Origin: Ruegeria denitrificans
GTDB lineage: Bacteria; Pseudomonadota; Alphaproteobacteria; Rhodobacterales; Rhodobacteraceae
Reading direction: 5' to 3'
Length of the DNA stretch: 64,000 nucleotides
NCBI RefSeq assembly: GCF_001458295.1
Contig: NZ_CYUD01000009.1
Span: 1 to 64,000, forward strand
Translations under genes and position numbers: made by a program
Shown here: one piece after another, positions 16,489 to 26,075 of the stretch
Layout: every line of letters begins with the position of its first letter
Position numbering within the stretch: the first letter of the stretch is position 1
The notes under the pieces: generated by a model
Told to the model about the DNA's origin: nothing
The model's input: only the letters and a program-made list of their open reading frames with translations
The model's database searches: none

Positions 16489-17487
16489 ATGGATACGCAG
16501 AGCTCAGAAAGCCCCGTGCGCACCGCGCATCTGCCGCAAGTGACCGAGCCCAGAAACCCCGGCATGGATCTTGATCTGGACTGGGTACGCGCCGTGCAGG
16601 TCAATACTTCGGCCATTGAACGCCGCGCCGCGACCCTGCCCGGTCGTCGGTCGGTAAAAAAGGAGTATCAGGCTGCATGGCTGCTGAAAGCGGTCACGTT
16701 GATCGACCTGACTACATTGTCTGGCGATGACACGGTTGGTCGGGTCCGCCGTCTGTGTGCCAAGGCGCGGCAGCCGGTTACGCCTTCTGTATTGCAGGCC
16801 CTGGACATGCCGCCGATCACTACCGGGGCGGTCTGCGTCTATCACGACATGATCGAAACGGCAGTGGATGCACTGCATGGCACCGGCATCCCTGTTGCCG
16901 CAGTATCCACCGGCTTCCCGGCAGGTCTGTCGCCATTCCATCTGCGCGTGGCTGAGATCGAAGAAAGTGTGAAAGCCGGTGCCGAGGAAATCGACATCGT
17001 GATTTCCCGCCGCCATGTACTGTCTGGCGACTGGCAAGCCTTGTATGACGAGATGAAGGCGTTCCGTGTGGCCTGCGGTGATGCGCATGTCAAAGCCATT
17101 CTCGCCACCGGCGAACTGGGCAGCCTGCGCAACGTTGCGCGTGCTTCGCTGGTTTGCATGATGGCCGGGGCGGATTTCATCAAGACCTCGACCGGCAAAG
17201 AAAGCGTCAACGCCACCTTGCCTGTTTCGCTGGTCATGATCCGCGCGATCCGCGACTATTATGACCGCACCGGATACCGGGTCGGCTACAAACCGGCAGG
17301 CGGCATCTCGAAAGCCAAGGACGCGCTGGTTTACCTGGCGCTGATCAAGGACGAACTGGGCGACCGCTGGCTGGAGCCGGATCTATTCCGTTTTGGCGCG
17401 TCGTCCTTGTTGGGCGATATCGAGCGGCAGTTGGAACACTATGTAACTGGCGCATACTCCGCCGGTTACCGTCACTCCATGGGCTGA
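16489..17487 (+). CDS. deoC: Deoxyribose-phosphate aldolase
   Basis: A 332-residue DeoC, which cleaves 2-deoxyribose 5-phosphate to glyceraldehyde 3-phosphate and acetaldehyde. The class I aldolase motifs are seen: AVSTGFPAG, KAILATGELG, FIKTSTGK and the Schiff-base lysine segment VGYKPAGGI. It has an N-terminal extension of roughly 60 residues over the E. coli enzyme, as in the longer eukaryote-like DeoC group. ATG 16489 has aaagga upstream; the longer frame from 16396 covers promoter DNA. It is 11 bases before an ALDH16-type dehydrogenase, which could oxidise the acetaldehyde. Confidence 0.94.
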   Translation: MDTQSSESPVRTAHLPQVTEPRNPGMDLDLDWVRAVQVNTSAIERRAATLPGRRSVKKEYQAAWLLKAVTLIDLTTLSGDDTVGRVRRLCAKARQPVTPSVLQALDMPPITTGAVCVYHDMIETAVDALHGTGIPVAAVSTGFPAGLSPFHLRVAEIEESVKAGAEEIDIVISRRHVLSGDWQALYDEMKAFRVACGDAHVKAILATGELGSLRNVARASLVCMMAGADFIKTSTGKESVNATLPVSLVMIRAIRDYYDRTGYRVGYKPAGGISKAKDALVYLALIKDELGDRWLEPDLFRFGASSLLGDIERQLEHYVTGAYSAGYRHSMG

Positions 17488-17498
17488 GGACAAAAACA

Positions 17499-19832
17499 AT
17501 GACAGTCAAAGAGATATTCGAAACCATGGATTACGGCCCTGCCCCCGAAAGTGCCGCCGAGGCTCTGGCCTGGCTGGTCGATCAGGGCGACAAGTTCGGT
17601 CACTATATCGATGGTGCGTTCACCAAACCCGGCAAAGGGTTCGACAGCCGCAACCCGGCGACCGGAGAGGTTTTGGCCAAGCTGACGCAAGCCAAACAGG
17701 CCGATGTGGATACTGCCGTTTCTGCCGCCCGAAAGGCGCAACCGAAATGGGAGAAGCTGGGCGGTGCAGGTCGTGCGCGGTACCTCTATGCCATCGCGCG
17801 CTTGTTGCAGAAGCATTCGCGCCTGTTTGCGGTGCTTGAGAGCCTCGACAACGGCAAGCCGATCCGTGAATCACGCGACATCGACATCCCGTTGGCGCAG
17901 CGTCATTTCTACTACCACGCGGGCATGGCGCAGCTGATGGAAAGCGAACTGCCCGATGCTGAGGCGTTGGGCGTTTGCGGGCAGATCATTCCGTGGAATT
18001 TCCCGCTGCTGATGCTGTCGTGGAAGATTGCTCCGGCCCTGGCCATGGGCAACACGGTAGTTCTGAAACCGGCCGAGTACACCTCGCTGACCGCGTTGCT
18101 GTTTGCTGATATCTGTTCGCAAGCCGGACTGCCGAAAGGCGTGGTCAACATTGTTACCGGAGACGGTGCGGTGGGTGAGATGATCGTGAACGCGGACGTG
18201 GACAAGATCGCCTTTACCGGCTCGACAGTTGTGGGCCGCCGCATCCGTGAAGCAACCGCGGGTTCCGGCAAGGAACTGACATTGGAGCTGGGCGGCAAGT
18301 CAGCCTACGTCGTCTTTGATGATGCCGATATCGACAGTGCCATCGAAGGTCTGGTCGACGCGATCTGGTTCAATCAGGGGCAGGTCTGCTGTGCCGGCTC
18401 GCGCCTGTTGGTGCAGGAAGGCATCGCTGATCGCTTCCATCACAAGTTGCGCGCACGGATGGACAAGCTGCGCATCGGCGATCCGCTGGATAAGTGCATT
18501 GATGTGGGCGCGGTTGTTGACCCGGTCCAACTGCAAACCATCAAAAGCATGGTCGAAAGCAACACCGCTGGTCACGTGCACCAAGCCGCGTGCGATCTGC
18601 CGGCAAACGGGTGTTATTACCCCCCGACGCTGATCTCGGGATTGGAAACATCCGACCCGCTGATGCAGGAAGAAATCTTTGGCCCGGTGCTGGTGTCCTC
18701 GACCTTCCGCACGCCGGAAGAGGCGGTCGAGCTGGCCAACAACACCCGTTACGGGTTGGCTGCGACCGTGTGGACCGAGAATGTGAACCTTGCACTGGAT
18801 ATCGCGCCCAAGCTGGTCGCGGGCGTGGTTTGGGTGAATGCCACCAATCTGTTCGATGCGGCCGCTGGCTTTGGCGGTGTGCGTGAAAGCGGCTTTGGTC
18901 GCGAAGGCGGTTGGGAAGGGCTGACAGCCTATACCAAGCCCAAGGGCAACGCCAAGCCGCTGGCAAAGGTCGATGCGACCACCGGCGAAGGTGCCCCTGT
19001 CGACCCAATCGACCGCACTGCCAAGATGTATGTCGGCGGCAAGCAGGCGCGGCCTGACAGCGGCTATTCTAAACCTGTCTGGGGCAAGTCCGGTCTGCTG
19101 GGCCACGTGGGCCTCGCCAATCGCAAGGACGTCCGCAATGCGGTTGAAGCTGCGGCAGGGGCCAATGGATGGTCCAAGACCACCGGCCATCTGCGGGCAC
19201 AGATCCTGTACTACATCGGCGAAAACCTCTCGGCTCGCGCCGACGAGTTTGCCGCTCGCATCGACGCGATGACCGGCAAGAAAGACGGTGCGAAAGAGGT
19301 CGAAGCTTCAATCCAGCGCCTGTTCACCGCCGCCGCCTGGGCCGACAAGTATGACGGTCAGGTGCACGGCGTTCCGATCCGTGGCGTGGCGATTGCCATG
19401 AAGGAATCCGTGGGTGTCATCGGCGCGCTTTGTGCGGATGAGGCGCCACTGTTAGGTCTGGTCTCGGCCATGGCCCCGGCGATTGCGATGGGGAATCGGA
19501 CAGTCCTGGTGACCTCAGAGCCCTACCCTCTGGCAGCGACTGATTTCTACCAGATCCTTGAGACGTCTGACGTCCCCGCTGGCGTGGTCAATATCTTGAC
19601 CGGCAGCCATGCAGAGCTGGCAAAACCGCTGGCATCGCACCTGAACGTCGATGCTGTCTGGTCCTTCTCGTCCACCGATCTTTCAAAAGAGATAGAGGTC
19701 GTCTCGGCCGGGAACCTGAAACGGACCTGGGTGAATAACGCGACGGCAATCGATTGGGGCGTGGACCATTCGCGCCGCTTCCTGCAGGCTGCAACCGAAG
19801 TGAAAAACATCTGGGTGCCCTACGGCGAGTAG
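17499..19832 (+). CDS. ALDH16-type aldehyde dehydrogenase (active domain plus C-terminal pseudo-domain)
   Basis: A 777-residue aldehyde dehydrogenase of the ALDH16 type. The N-terminal part (about 30-500) is complete, with GQIIPWNFPLLM, FTGSTVVGRRI, LELGGKSAYVVF and the catalytic nucleophile Cys297 in NQGQVCCAGSR. The remaining part (about 510-777) is a second, truncated ALDH-like domain (VGLANRKDVRNAVEAAAG; AMAPAIAMGNRTVLV) with no equivalent catalytic Cys. This domain order defines ALDH16; bacterial members keep the cysteine that vertebrate ones lost. It directly follows deoC, so acetaldehyde from deoxyribose breakdown is a likely substrate (inference). Confidence 0.92.
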   Translation: MTVKEIFETMDYGPAPESAAEALAWLVDQGDKFGHYIDGAFTKPGKGFDSRNPATGEVLAKLTQAKQADVDTAVSAARKAQPKWEKLGGAGRARYLYAIARLLQKHSRLFAVLESLDNGKPIRESRDIDIPLAQRHFYYHAGMAQLMESELPDAEALGVCGQIIPWNFPLLMLSWKIAPALAMGNTVVLKPAEYTSLTALLFADICSQAGLPKGVVNIVTGDGAVGEMIVNADVDKIAFTGSTVVGRRIREATAGSGKELTLELGGKSAYVVFDDADIDSAIEGLVDAIWFNQGQVCCAGSRLLVQEGIADRFHHKLRARMDKLRIGDPLDKCIDVGAVVDPVQLQTIKSMVESNTAGHVHQAACDLPANGCYYPPTLISGLETSDPLMQEEIFGPVLVSSTFRTPEEAVELANNTRYGLAATVWTENVNLALDIAPKLVAGVVWVNATNLFDAAAGFGGVRESGFGREGGWEGLTAYTKPKGNAKPLAKVDATTGEGAPVDPIDRTAKMYVGGKQARPDSGYSKPVWGKSGLLGHVGLANRKDVRNAVEAAAGANGWSKTTGHLRAQILYYIGENLSARADEFAARIDAMTGKKDGAKEVEASIQRLFTAAAWADKYDGQVHGVPIRGVAIAMKESVGVIGALCADEAPLLGLVSAMAPAIAMGNRTVLVTSEPYPLAATDFYQILETSDVPAGVVNILTGSHAELAKPLASHLNVDAVWSFSSTDLSKEIEVVSAGNLKRTWVNNATAIDWGVDHSRRFLQAATEVKNIWVPYGE

Positions 19833-19856
19833 GGCTCCCGCTTTAGGGAGGCCTAC

Positions 19857-20672
19857 ATGGATTTCTCAGGACAAACCGTCATCGTCATTGGCGGCACCAG
19901 CGGCATCAACCGAGGCATTGCCGAGGCCTTCGCGGCCTCGGGTGCCAAACTGGCCGTTGCAAGCCGGTCGCAGGATAAGGTGGATGCCACGCTTGTCGCG
20001 TTGAAAGAGGTCGGTGCAGCCGAAGTTGTCGGCGCGGCCTTTGATGTGCGTGACGCGCAAGCAGTGGCGGACGGGCTGAAACAATTCCACGACGCATTGG
20101 GCGATTTCGACGTTCTGGTCTCGGGCGCGGCGGGGAATTTCCCGGCGCTGACATCCGAGATGTCAGTCAACGCATTCAAGACAGTGGTGGACATCGACCT
20201 GATGGGCACGGTCCATGTGATGAAAGGCGCGTACCCCTATTTAAAACGCCCCGGCGCCAGCATCATCAACATCTCGGCCCCGCAGGCGTTTCTGCCTTAC
20301 GAAGGGCAAGCCCATGTCTGCGCTGCCAAGGCAGGCGTCGATCAAATCACTCGTACCTTGTCGATGGAGTGGGGGGTCGAGGGCATCCGCGTAAACTCAG
20401 TCGTGCCGGGCTTTATCGAAGGGACCGAGGGCGCACGGCGCCTGGCACCGACGGAAAATGCCCATGAAGAGCTGCGCCGCGATGTGCCGCTGGGGCGTTG
20501 GGGGAACACAAAGGACGTCGCCAATGCCTGCCTGTTTCTCAGCTCGGATATGGCCAGCTATATCAGCGGTACGGTCCTGTCCGTGGACGGCGCGCTGTAT
20601 CAGCGCGGGTCAGGCAAGTTCGGGCAGATGATGGGACAAATGCTGCGTGGCGCAGCGGGAAAAAAGGGCTGA
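19857..20672 (+). CDS. SDR family protein, 2,4-dienoyl-CoA reductase (DECR2)-like
   Basis: A 271-residue short-chain dehydrogenase. The nucleotide loop is GGTSGINRGIAEAF (12-25). The expected Y-x3-K motif is absent: Lys158 is present in QAHVCAAKAGVDQ but the residue four before it is Val. This, together with SGAAGNFPALTSEMSVNAFKT and LSMEWGVEGIRVNSVVPG, is the pattern of 2,4-dienoyl-CoA reductases of the SDR type, which do not use the Y-x3-K tyrosine. It may therefore help degrade polyunsaturated fatty acids. It follows the ALDH16 gene by 24 bases on the same strand. Confidence 0.82.
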   Translation: MDFSGQTVIVIGGTSGINRGIAEAFAASGAKLAVASRSQDKVDATLVALKEVGAAEVVGAAFDVRDAQAVADGLKQFHDALGDFDVLVSGAAGNFPALTSEMSVNAFKTVVDIDLMGTVHVMKGAYPYLKRPGASIINISAPQAFLPYEGQAHVCAAKAGVDQITRTLSMEWGVEGIRVNSVVPGFIEGTEGARRLAPTENAHEELRRDVPLGRWGNTKDVANACLFLSSDMASYISGTVLSVDGALYQRGSGKFGQMMGQMLRGAAGKKG

Positions 20673-20687
20673 GCACCGGCTCAGCCC
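20660..20687 (-). terminator. Terminator of the M16 peptidase operon
   Basis: GGGCTGAGC (20666-20674), four-base loop, GCTCAGCCC (20679-20687). Read on the minus strand the stem is followed by six T (complement of 20660-20665), a good intrinsic terminator 8 bases beyond the M16 stop at 20695. The SDR stop codon lies within the stem, and on the plus strand only a weak CCTTT follows. Confidence 0.8.
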
Positions 20688-20694
20688 CCTTTGA

Positions 20695-22005
20695 TCAGTT
20701 TGTGGTTTCCAAGCCTTCGGGTTTGCCGACAACGGTAAAGTGTAGCCCTTCGGGGTCGAGCAATTCACTTGCGACGCGATTCACATCTTCCAGCGTCACC
20801 GCGTTCACCTTGTCATTGCGGGTGGCAATGTAGTCGATGGGCAGGTTCTCCATCTGCATACCAACCATGATCCCGGCAATCGGACCATTGCCATCGAACC
20901 GCAGCGGATAGGCACCAGTCAGATAGGTCTTGGCGTCGTCCAGCTCTTTCTGGGTCACGCCTTCGCTCGCAGCACGGGCCCATTCGTCGCGGATCACTTC
21001 CACGGCTTCGGCTATACGGTCATTGGCCGAGGACACCGAGCCCAGATAGACCGAGGCCAGATCCTTGGGCACCAGATAGGTCGCGACCCCATAAGTCAGG
21101 CCACGCTTTTCGCGCACCTCCTGCATCAGACGACTTTCAAAGCCGCCGCCACCAAGAATGTGGTTCAGGACAAAGGCCGCAAAGAAATCCGGATCATCAC
21201 GGTCGATCCCCGCATGACCGAACAAGGCGACGGATTGCGGTGTATCGAACTCGACCACGCTGACACCGCCCGCGATATCCACATCAGCTCGGTCCGGAAT
21301 GGGTTTTCCAACCTCAGGCAAGCCTGCCAGCAGCTTGTCCAGCAGAGCGCCCAGCTCTTCTGGGGAAATGTCACCCACCGCGCCGACATAGAGGCGGTCC
21401 TTGGCGAATACATTGTCATAGGCGGTCACTACGTCATCGCGCGTCAGCGCAGACACGCTCTCGATTGTTCCCTTGCCCTCGGACCCATAGGGGTGATCGC
21501 CATAGGCCATCTGTGCAAAGTTGCGCCCTGCAATGTCATTGGGATCGGTCTGGTCCGAACGCAGGCCGGACAGAATCTGCGCTTTCACCCGCTCGACCGC
21601 ATCCTCATCGAACCGCGGTTCGTGGATGGTGGTGCGCAACAGGTCGATGACCTCATCCCGGTTCTCGGTCAGAAACTGCGCGGAAATCGACACCGAGTCA
21701 TCCGAAGCATTGTACCGGAACGAGGCCGCCAGTGACTCCAACTCGCGCGCATAGGTGCGGGCGTCCATGTCACCTGCGCCTTCTTCGATCAGACCGCTCA
21801 TCAGATAGATGGCGCCGCGTTTGCCGGGCTCATCCAGCGAGGTACCACCGCGAAAACGTAGTTCCAGCGCGGTGAAGGGGATCGAGTGATCCTCGACCAG
21901 CCATGCGGTGATTCCGCCGGGTGAGGTGACCTCTTCGATCTCGATCTCAGCCCAGGCAGGCAGCGCGATGACAACGGCGATCAGGGTTGCAAAAATCCGT
22001 TTCAT
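20695..22005 (-). CDS. M16 family peptidase-like protein, zinc motif absent
   Basis: A 436-residue exported M16 family protein (signal MKRIFATLIAVVIALPAWA). The first domain aligns with M16 enzymes (WLVEDHSIPFTALELRFRGG), but in place of the zinc-binding H-x-x-E-H there is AIYLMSGLIEEGAG, so it lacks the metal site. Members like this pair with an active M16 subunit to form the peptidase, as in mitochondrial processing peptidase. The active partner is encoded directly upstream, overlapping it by four bases. It ends the operon at the terminator at 20660-20687. Confidence 0.92.
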   Translation of the reverse strand: MKRIFATLIAVVIALPAWAEIEIEEVTSPGGITAWLVEDHSIPFTALELRFRGGTSLDEPGKRGAIYLMSGLIEEGAGDMDARTYARELESLAASFRYNASDDSVSISAQFLTENRDEVIDLLRTTIHEPRFDEDAVERVKAQILSGLRSDQTDPNDIAGRNFAQMAYGDHPYGSEGKGTIESVSALTRDDVVTAYDNVFAKDRLYVGAVGDISPEELGALLDKLLAGLPEVGKPIPDRADVDIAGGVSVVEFDTPQSVALFGHAGIDRDDPDFFAAFVLNHILGGGGFESRLMQEVREKRGLTYGVATYLVPKDLASVYLGSVSSANDRIAEAVEVIRDEWARAASEGVTQKELDDAKTYLTGAYPLRFDGNGPIAGIMVGMQMENLPIDYIATRNDKVNAVTLEDVNRVASELLDPEGLHFTVVGKPEGLETTN

Positions 22006-23342
22006 TGCGTCACCTCATCGTCGCGCATCAGCCATCCGGTGACCGACGCCTCGGGCTGTAGAACCTCACGGGCGGCGGCGATGATTTCTTCCCCGGTCAC
22101 GGCCTGCAGGATATCGGGCCACGCCTGTACATCCTCGACCGTCAGGCCGCTGGTCAGGGCACGGCCATAGCGATTGCCGATCCCGTCCACATTGTCACGC
22201 GCATAGGTTTGGGCCGCGCGCAGCTGCATCTTGATCCGGTCAAGGTCTTCTTCGTTCACACCTTCAGCGATGAAATCGGCCACGGCTTGATCCATCGCAT
22301 CCTCGGCTTCTTGCAGCGACACGCCCTGGGCCGGAACGACCAACAGATCAAAGGTCGTGTCGTCCAGCGACACGCCGCGATAGAAGGCACCGGTATAAAC
22401 GACCTTCTGCTGTTCGAATTGCAGTTTTTCGTTCAGGTAGGACGTGGTGCTCCCCCCTAGCAATTCGGCCAGTAGGAATAGCGCGGCGGCTTTTTCCTGC
22501 GCACCCGTATCCCGTTCAGGGGCCAGATAACTGCGCTGCACATAAGGCTGTGAAACGCGCGCGTCCTTGAAGGTCAGGCGACGCTCGGCCGTTTGTGGCG
22601 GTTCTTGCGAACGCACCCGTTCGGGCAGGTCCGGATTGGCGGGGATGACGCCGTAATATTCTTCAGCCAGCATTTTGACTTCGTCCGGCTCCACATCGCC
22701 GGTCACCACCAGAATGGCGTTATTGGGCGCGTAATGGGTCTGATAGAAGGACAGTGCGTCCTCCATATCCAACGACTCCATCTCGTGCTTCCAGCCGATG
22801 ATCGGCACGCCGTAACGGTGGTTCAGATACTGCGCCGCGCTCATCTGTTCACCGAACAGAGCCCGCGGGCTGTTTTCGGTACGCTGGTTACGTTCTTCGA
22901 GGATCACGTCACGCTCAGTCACGATATCCTCTTCGCCCAGGCGGATATTGCGCATCCGATCCGCTTCCATCCGCATCATCAGCTCCAGCCGGTCGGCGGC
23001 GACACGTTGGAAATAGGCGGTGTAGTCGTATGAGGTGAACGCGTTGTCATTGCCGCCATTGGCCGCAACGGTGGCGGAAAACTCGCCAGGTGCCAGCGTA
23101 TCGGTTCCCTTGAACAGCAAATGTTCGAGGAAATGCGCCACACCGGAGGAACCGACGGGCTCATCCGCCGATCCGGCACGATACCAGACCATGTGCTGCA
23201 CGACCGGGGCGCGGTGATCTTCGATCACGACGACATCCATGCCGTTATCCAGCGTGAAAGTGGTGACCGCCTCGTGCCCTTCCTTGGCCAGCAAAGGGGT
23301 GGCGGCGAACAGGGCGACAGACAATGCAAGGGCCCGAACCAT
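22002..23342 (-). CDS. M16 family zinc peptidase, active subunit
   Basis: A 446-residue periplasmic M16 peptidase with a signal peptide (MVRALALSVALFAATPLLAKE). The inverted zinc motif is HFLEH (His70, Glu73, His74), and the distal conserved Glu lies in the following helical region (ERDVILEERNQR). These enzymes degrade or process periplasmic peptides. It forms a translationally coupled pair with the downstream metal-less M16 gene. I start at ATG 23342, where the signal peptide begins; the ATG at 23375 adds eleven atypical residues. Confidence 0.93.
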   Translation of the reverse strand: MVRALALSVALFAATPLLAKEGHEAVTTFTLDNGMDVVVIEDHRAPVVQHMVWYRAGSADEPVGSSGVAHFLEHLLFKGTDTLAPGEFSATVAANGGNDNAFTSYDYTAYFQRVAADRLELMMRMEADRMRNIRLGEEDIVTERDVILEERNQRTENSPRALFGEQMSAAQYLNHRYGVPIIGWKHEMESLDMEDALSFYQTHYAPNNAILVVTGDVEPDEVKMLAEEYYGVIPANPDLPERVRSQEPPQTAERRLTFKDARVSQPYVQRSYLAPERDTGAQEKAAALFLLAELLGGSTTSYLNEKLQFEQQKVVYTGAFYRGVSLDDTTFDLLVVPAQGVSLQEAEDAMDQAVADFIAEGVNEEDLDRIKMQLRAAQTYARDNVDGIGNRYGRALTSGLTVEDVQAWPDILQAVTGEEIIAAAREVLQPEASVTGWLMRDDEVTQ

Positions 23343-23424
23343 GGGGCGTCCTCCGTTTCGTTTGATGGTGTTCAAACTACGGTTGTGGTGCGCAGGTTCA
23401 AGGCCGATGACGGAAAGTTAAGAT

Positions 23425-23943
23425 TTATTCATCAGCCGGTGGCGCCGAGGGAGTTTCAACCCCGGCCCGACGCGCTGATTCGTTCTGCTGATTGGCATCA
23501 AGAGTTTCGCGTCGGTAAACCTGCGAATAGCGGTCCACCTTGAACAGGCGCAAGCGGGTCAAACGGCCCTGCTTTCTGCGGAACTCGGCATCCTCGGTGT
23601 CAACGACCTGACGCGTGTTGGACGGTACGCCGTAGCGGCTGGAGGCCGTCACCAACGCGCCATCCGACGCAGGGATTGCCGCATTTGGATTCAGCGCCGC
23701 CTCGCTGCCGCCCAGTGCCACCACGGCATCGGCTTTGGGGTTCGGATCGGTCAGGTTGGCGCCACCCGGCGTGGGCGCGGGCAGGAACTGGTAATCTTTG
23801 GGCTGGGTCAGCGGTTTGACCGGCATGACCGAAAACTCATCCGGGCCGTCCCCCGGTGCCTCAAGATGGCGCAAACCGATATTCGAGCACCCGGCAACCG
23901 CAAAGGCCAATGTCACAGCAAATATGGAACGCGGCAACCGCAT
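23425..23943 (-). CDS. DUF3035 lipoprotein, BamF-like
   Basis: A 172-residue lipoprotein: the signal peptide ends in the lipobox VAGC (MRLPRSIFAVTLAFAVAGCSN). The mature part has GPDEFSVMPVKPLTQP, typical of the DUF3035 family. In Caulobacter a DUF3035 lipoprotein (BamF) is a subunit of the outer-membrane beta-barrel assembly complex, so an outer-membrane assembly role is likely here. It lies between lspA and the M16 genes, all leftward, near the peptidase that would mature it. Confidence 0.85.
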   Translation of the reverse strand: MRLPRSIFAVTLAFAVAGCSNIGLRHLEAPGDGPDEFSVMPVKPLTQPKDYQFLPAPTPGGANLTDPNPKADAVVALGGSEAALNPNAAIPASDGALVTASSRYGVPSNTRQVVDTEDAEFRRKQGRLTRLRLFKVDRYSQVYRRETLDANQQNESARRAGVETPSAPPADE

Positions 23944-23993
23944 CAGAGTCTCCAGCCAGTTTCAGGCGCTTTTATCGCATATCACCCGGCGCG

Positions 23994-24464
23994 TCACGAG
24001 GGCTTTTTGCCATCGAACAACACAAGTCCGAAAGCACCGGCAAAGATGAACACGTCGGCCAGGTTGAACACAAACGGATTGTTGATGCCGCAGCAGGACA
24101 TGTTCAGGAAATCTAGAACATAGCCGTACAGCACCCGGTCCACCACGTTCCCAAGCGCGCCGCCGATCAGCATCCCGCCGCAGAACAGCGCCAGCTTTGA
24201 CGGAACCGTGCGCAACAGCCAAATCAGCACACCGACCGACACAGCCAACGAGATACCAATCAGCACCCACCGGGCAGTGTCGCTGTCGCCCTGAAACAGG
24301 CCGAAATTGATGCCCCGATTCTCGCCGTATTTGAACACCAGCAGCGGTGGCAGCACGTCGATATTGCCCTCGGCCACGCGCATCACGTGAACGACCAGAT
24401 ACTTGCTGATCTGGTCGATCGCAAACGCGGCCAGCGCGGCCCAGAGCAGAAGACGCGAGCGCAT
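23994..24464 (-). CDS. lspA: Lipoprotein signal peptidase II
   Basis: A 156-residue four-helix membrane aspartyl peptidase. Catalytic aspartates are Asp109 in GNVVDRV and Asp137 in FNLADVF. The early motifs DQISKYLV and GENRGINFGLF are also conserved. LspA removes signal peptides from diacylglyceryl-modified prolipoproteins, of which several are encoded in this window (23425, 41885, 54492). Its ATG overlaps the purH stop, so it is coupled to purH. The preceding C-rich stretch NMSCCGINNP is seen in related marine proteins. Confidence 0.95.
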   Translation of the reverse strand: MRSRLLLWAALAAFAIDQISKYLVVHVMRVAEGNIDVLPPLLVFKYGENRGINFGLFQGDSDTARWVLIGISLAVSVGVLIWLLRTVPSKLALFCGGMLIGGALGNVVDRVLYGYVLDFLNMSCCGINNPFVFNLADVFIFAGAFGLVLFDGKKPS

Positions 24465-26053
24465 CAGTGGCGGAAGTGGCGCATGCCGGTGAAGACCATG
24501 GCCAGACCAGCCTCATCCGCAGCGGCGATCACCTTATCATCGCGCATCGAGCCACCGGGCTGGATAACGCAGGTCGCGCCTGCCTCGGCAGCCTCCATCA
24601 GACCGTCGGGGAAGGGGAAGAACGCGTCCGAGGCCACGGCAGACCCGATGGTCAGTGGTTGCGGCAAGCCGAGCGCGTCAGCCATGCGTTCGGCTTTCTT
24701 CGCGGCAATCATGGCCGAGTCCAAGCGGCTCATCTGACCCGCACCGACACCCACGGTCGCGCCGTCCTTGACGTAGACGATGGCGTTGGACTTGACGTGC
24801 TTGGCCACTTTCCACGCGAACAGCAGGTCGCGCATTTGCTCCTCGGTCGGGGCTTTTTTGGTCACGACCTGCAGATCATCCATGCCGACGAACCCGTTAT
24901 CCTTGTCCTGCACCAGCAGGCCCCCGGCCACCTGACGCACGGTTTTGCCACCAGCGGTCACATCCGGCAGGGCTTCGGTGGTTAGCAGGCGCAAGTTCTT
25001 CTTGGCTGCAAAGATCGCCTTGGCCTCGTCCGAGGCACCCGGGGCGATCACAACCTCGGTAAAGATGCCGGTAATCTCTTGCGCGGTTTCTGCGTCCAGC
25101 GGCTGATTCAACGCGACGATTCCGCCAAAGGCAGAGGTACGGTCGCAATCAAACGCGGCCTTGTAGGCCTCAAGCAAGGTCGCACCTTTGGCCACGCCGC
25201 AGGGGTTGGCATGTTTGATGATGGCGCAGGCGGCAGTGTCGCTCGGGTTGAACTCGGCCACCAGTTCGAACGCCGCATCCGTGTCGTTGATATTGTTGTA
25301 GCTCAGTTCCTTGCCTTGATGCTGCACGGCGGTCGCCACGCCGGGGCGGTTCGTGCCATCGGTATAAAAGGCCGCCTGCTGATGGCTGTTCTCGCCATAA
25401 CGCAGGGTCTGCTTCAACTCACCGGCAAAGGCGCGACGGCGCGGGGCCTCAGCGGCCAGCGCATCGGCCATCCAGTTCGACACGGCGGCGTCGTAGGCGG
25501 CGGTCCGGGCATAGGCCGTTTGCGCCAGGTTCTGACGGAACGCGTAAGAAGTCTGGCCATCATTGGCCGCCAGTTCAGCCAGCAGCGCGTCGTAATCCTG
25601 AACATCCACCACCACGTTGACAAAGGCGTGGTTCTTCGAGGCCGCGCGGATCATGGCCGGGCCGCCGATATCAATGTTTTCGATGCAGGTGTCGTAATCG
25701 GCACCTTTGGCCACGGTGGCCTCGAACGGATAGAGGTTCACAACCAGCAAGTCGATCGCACCGATGCCATGTTCATTCATCGCAGCCACGTGGCTGTCAT
25801 TGTCGCGCAGCGCCAGCAGGCCGCCATGCACCATCGGGTGCAGCGTCTTGACGCGGCCATCCATCATCTCGGGGAAGCCGGTGATCTCGCTGACATCCTT
25901 GACCTCTAGCCCTGCATCACGCAGCGCCTTGGCGGTACCGCCGGTCGACAACAGCTCGACCCCGCGTTCGGCCAGGGCCTTTCCCAGCTCGATCAATCCG
26001 GTCTTATCGGAAACGGAAAGTAACGCGCGGCGCACGGGGTGAAGATCAGTCAT
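24464..26053 (-). CDS. purH: Bifunctional AICAR formyltransferase / IMP cyclohydrolase
   Basis: A 529-residue PurH that performs the last two steps of IMP synthesis. The N-terminal IMP cyclohydrolase domain (about 1-200) has [28 protein letters not shown] and [15 protein letters not shown]. The C-terminal transformylase has [28 protein letters not shown] and ending GMRHFRH. I start it at ATG 26053 ([10 protein letters not shown]), matching the family; the longer frame adds 22 residues. It is coupled to lspA downstream, and follows the heparinase-like gene by 22 bases in the same direction. Confidence 0.96.
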   Translation of the reverse strand: MTDLHPVRRALLSVSDKTGLIELGKALAERGVELLSTGGTAKALRDAGLEVKDVSEITGFPEMMDGRVKTLHPMVHGGLLALRDNDSHVAAMNEHGIGAIDLLVVNLYPFEATVAKGADYDTCIENIDIGGPAMIRAASKNHAFVNVVVDVQDYDALLAELAANDGQTSYAFRQNLAQTAYARTAAYDAAVSNWMADALAAEAPRRRAFAGELKQTLRYGENSHQQAAFYTDGTNRPGVATAVQHQGKELSYNNINDTDAAFELVAEFNPSDTAACAIIKHANPCGVAKGATLLEAYKAAFDCDRTSAFGGIVALNQPLDAETAQEITGIFTEVVIAPGASDEAKAIFAAKKNLRLLTTEALPDVTAGGKTVRQVAGGLLVQDKDNGFVGMDDLQVVTKKAPTEEQMRDLLFAWKVAKHVKSNAIVYVKDGATVGVGAGQMSRLDSAMIAAKKAERMADALGLPQPLTIGSAVASDAFFPFPDGLMEAAEAGATCVIQPGGSMRDDKVIAAADEAGLAMVFTGMRHFRH

Positions 26054-26075
26054 GGGTCCAAAGGTCCTTTTGGCG

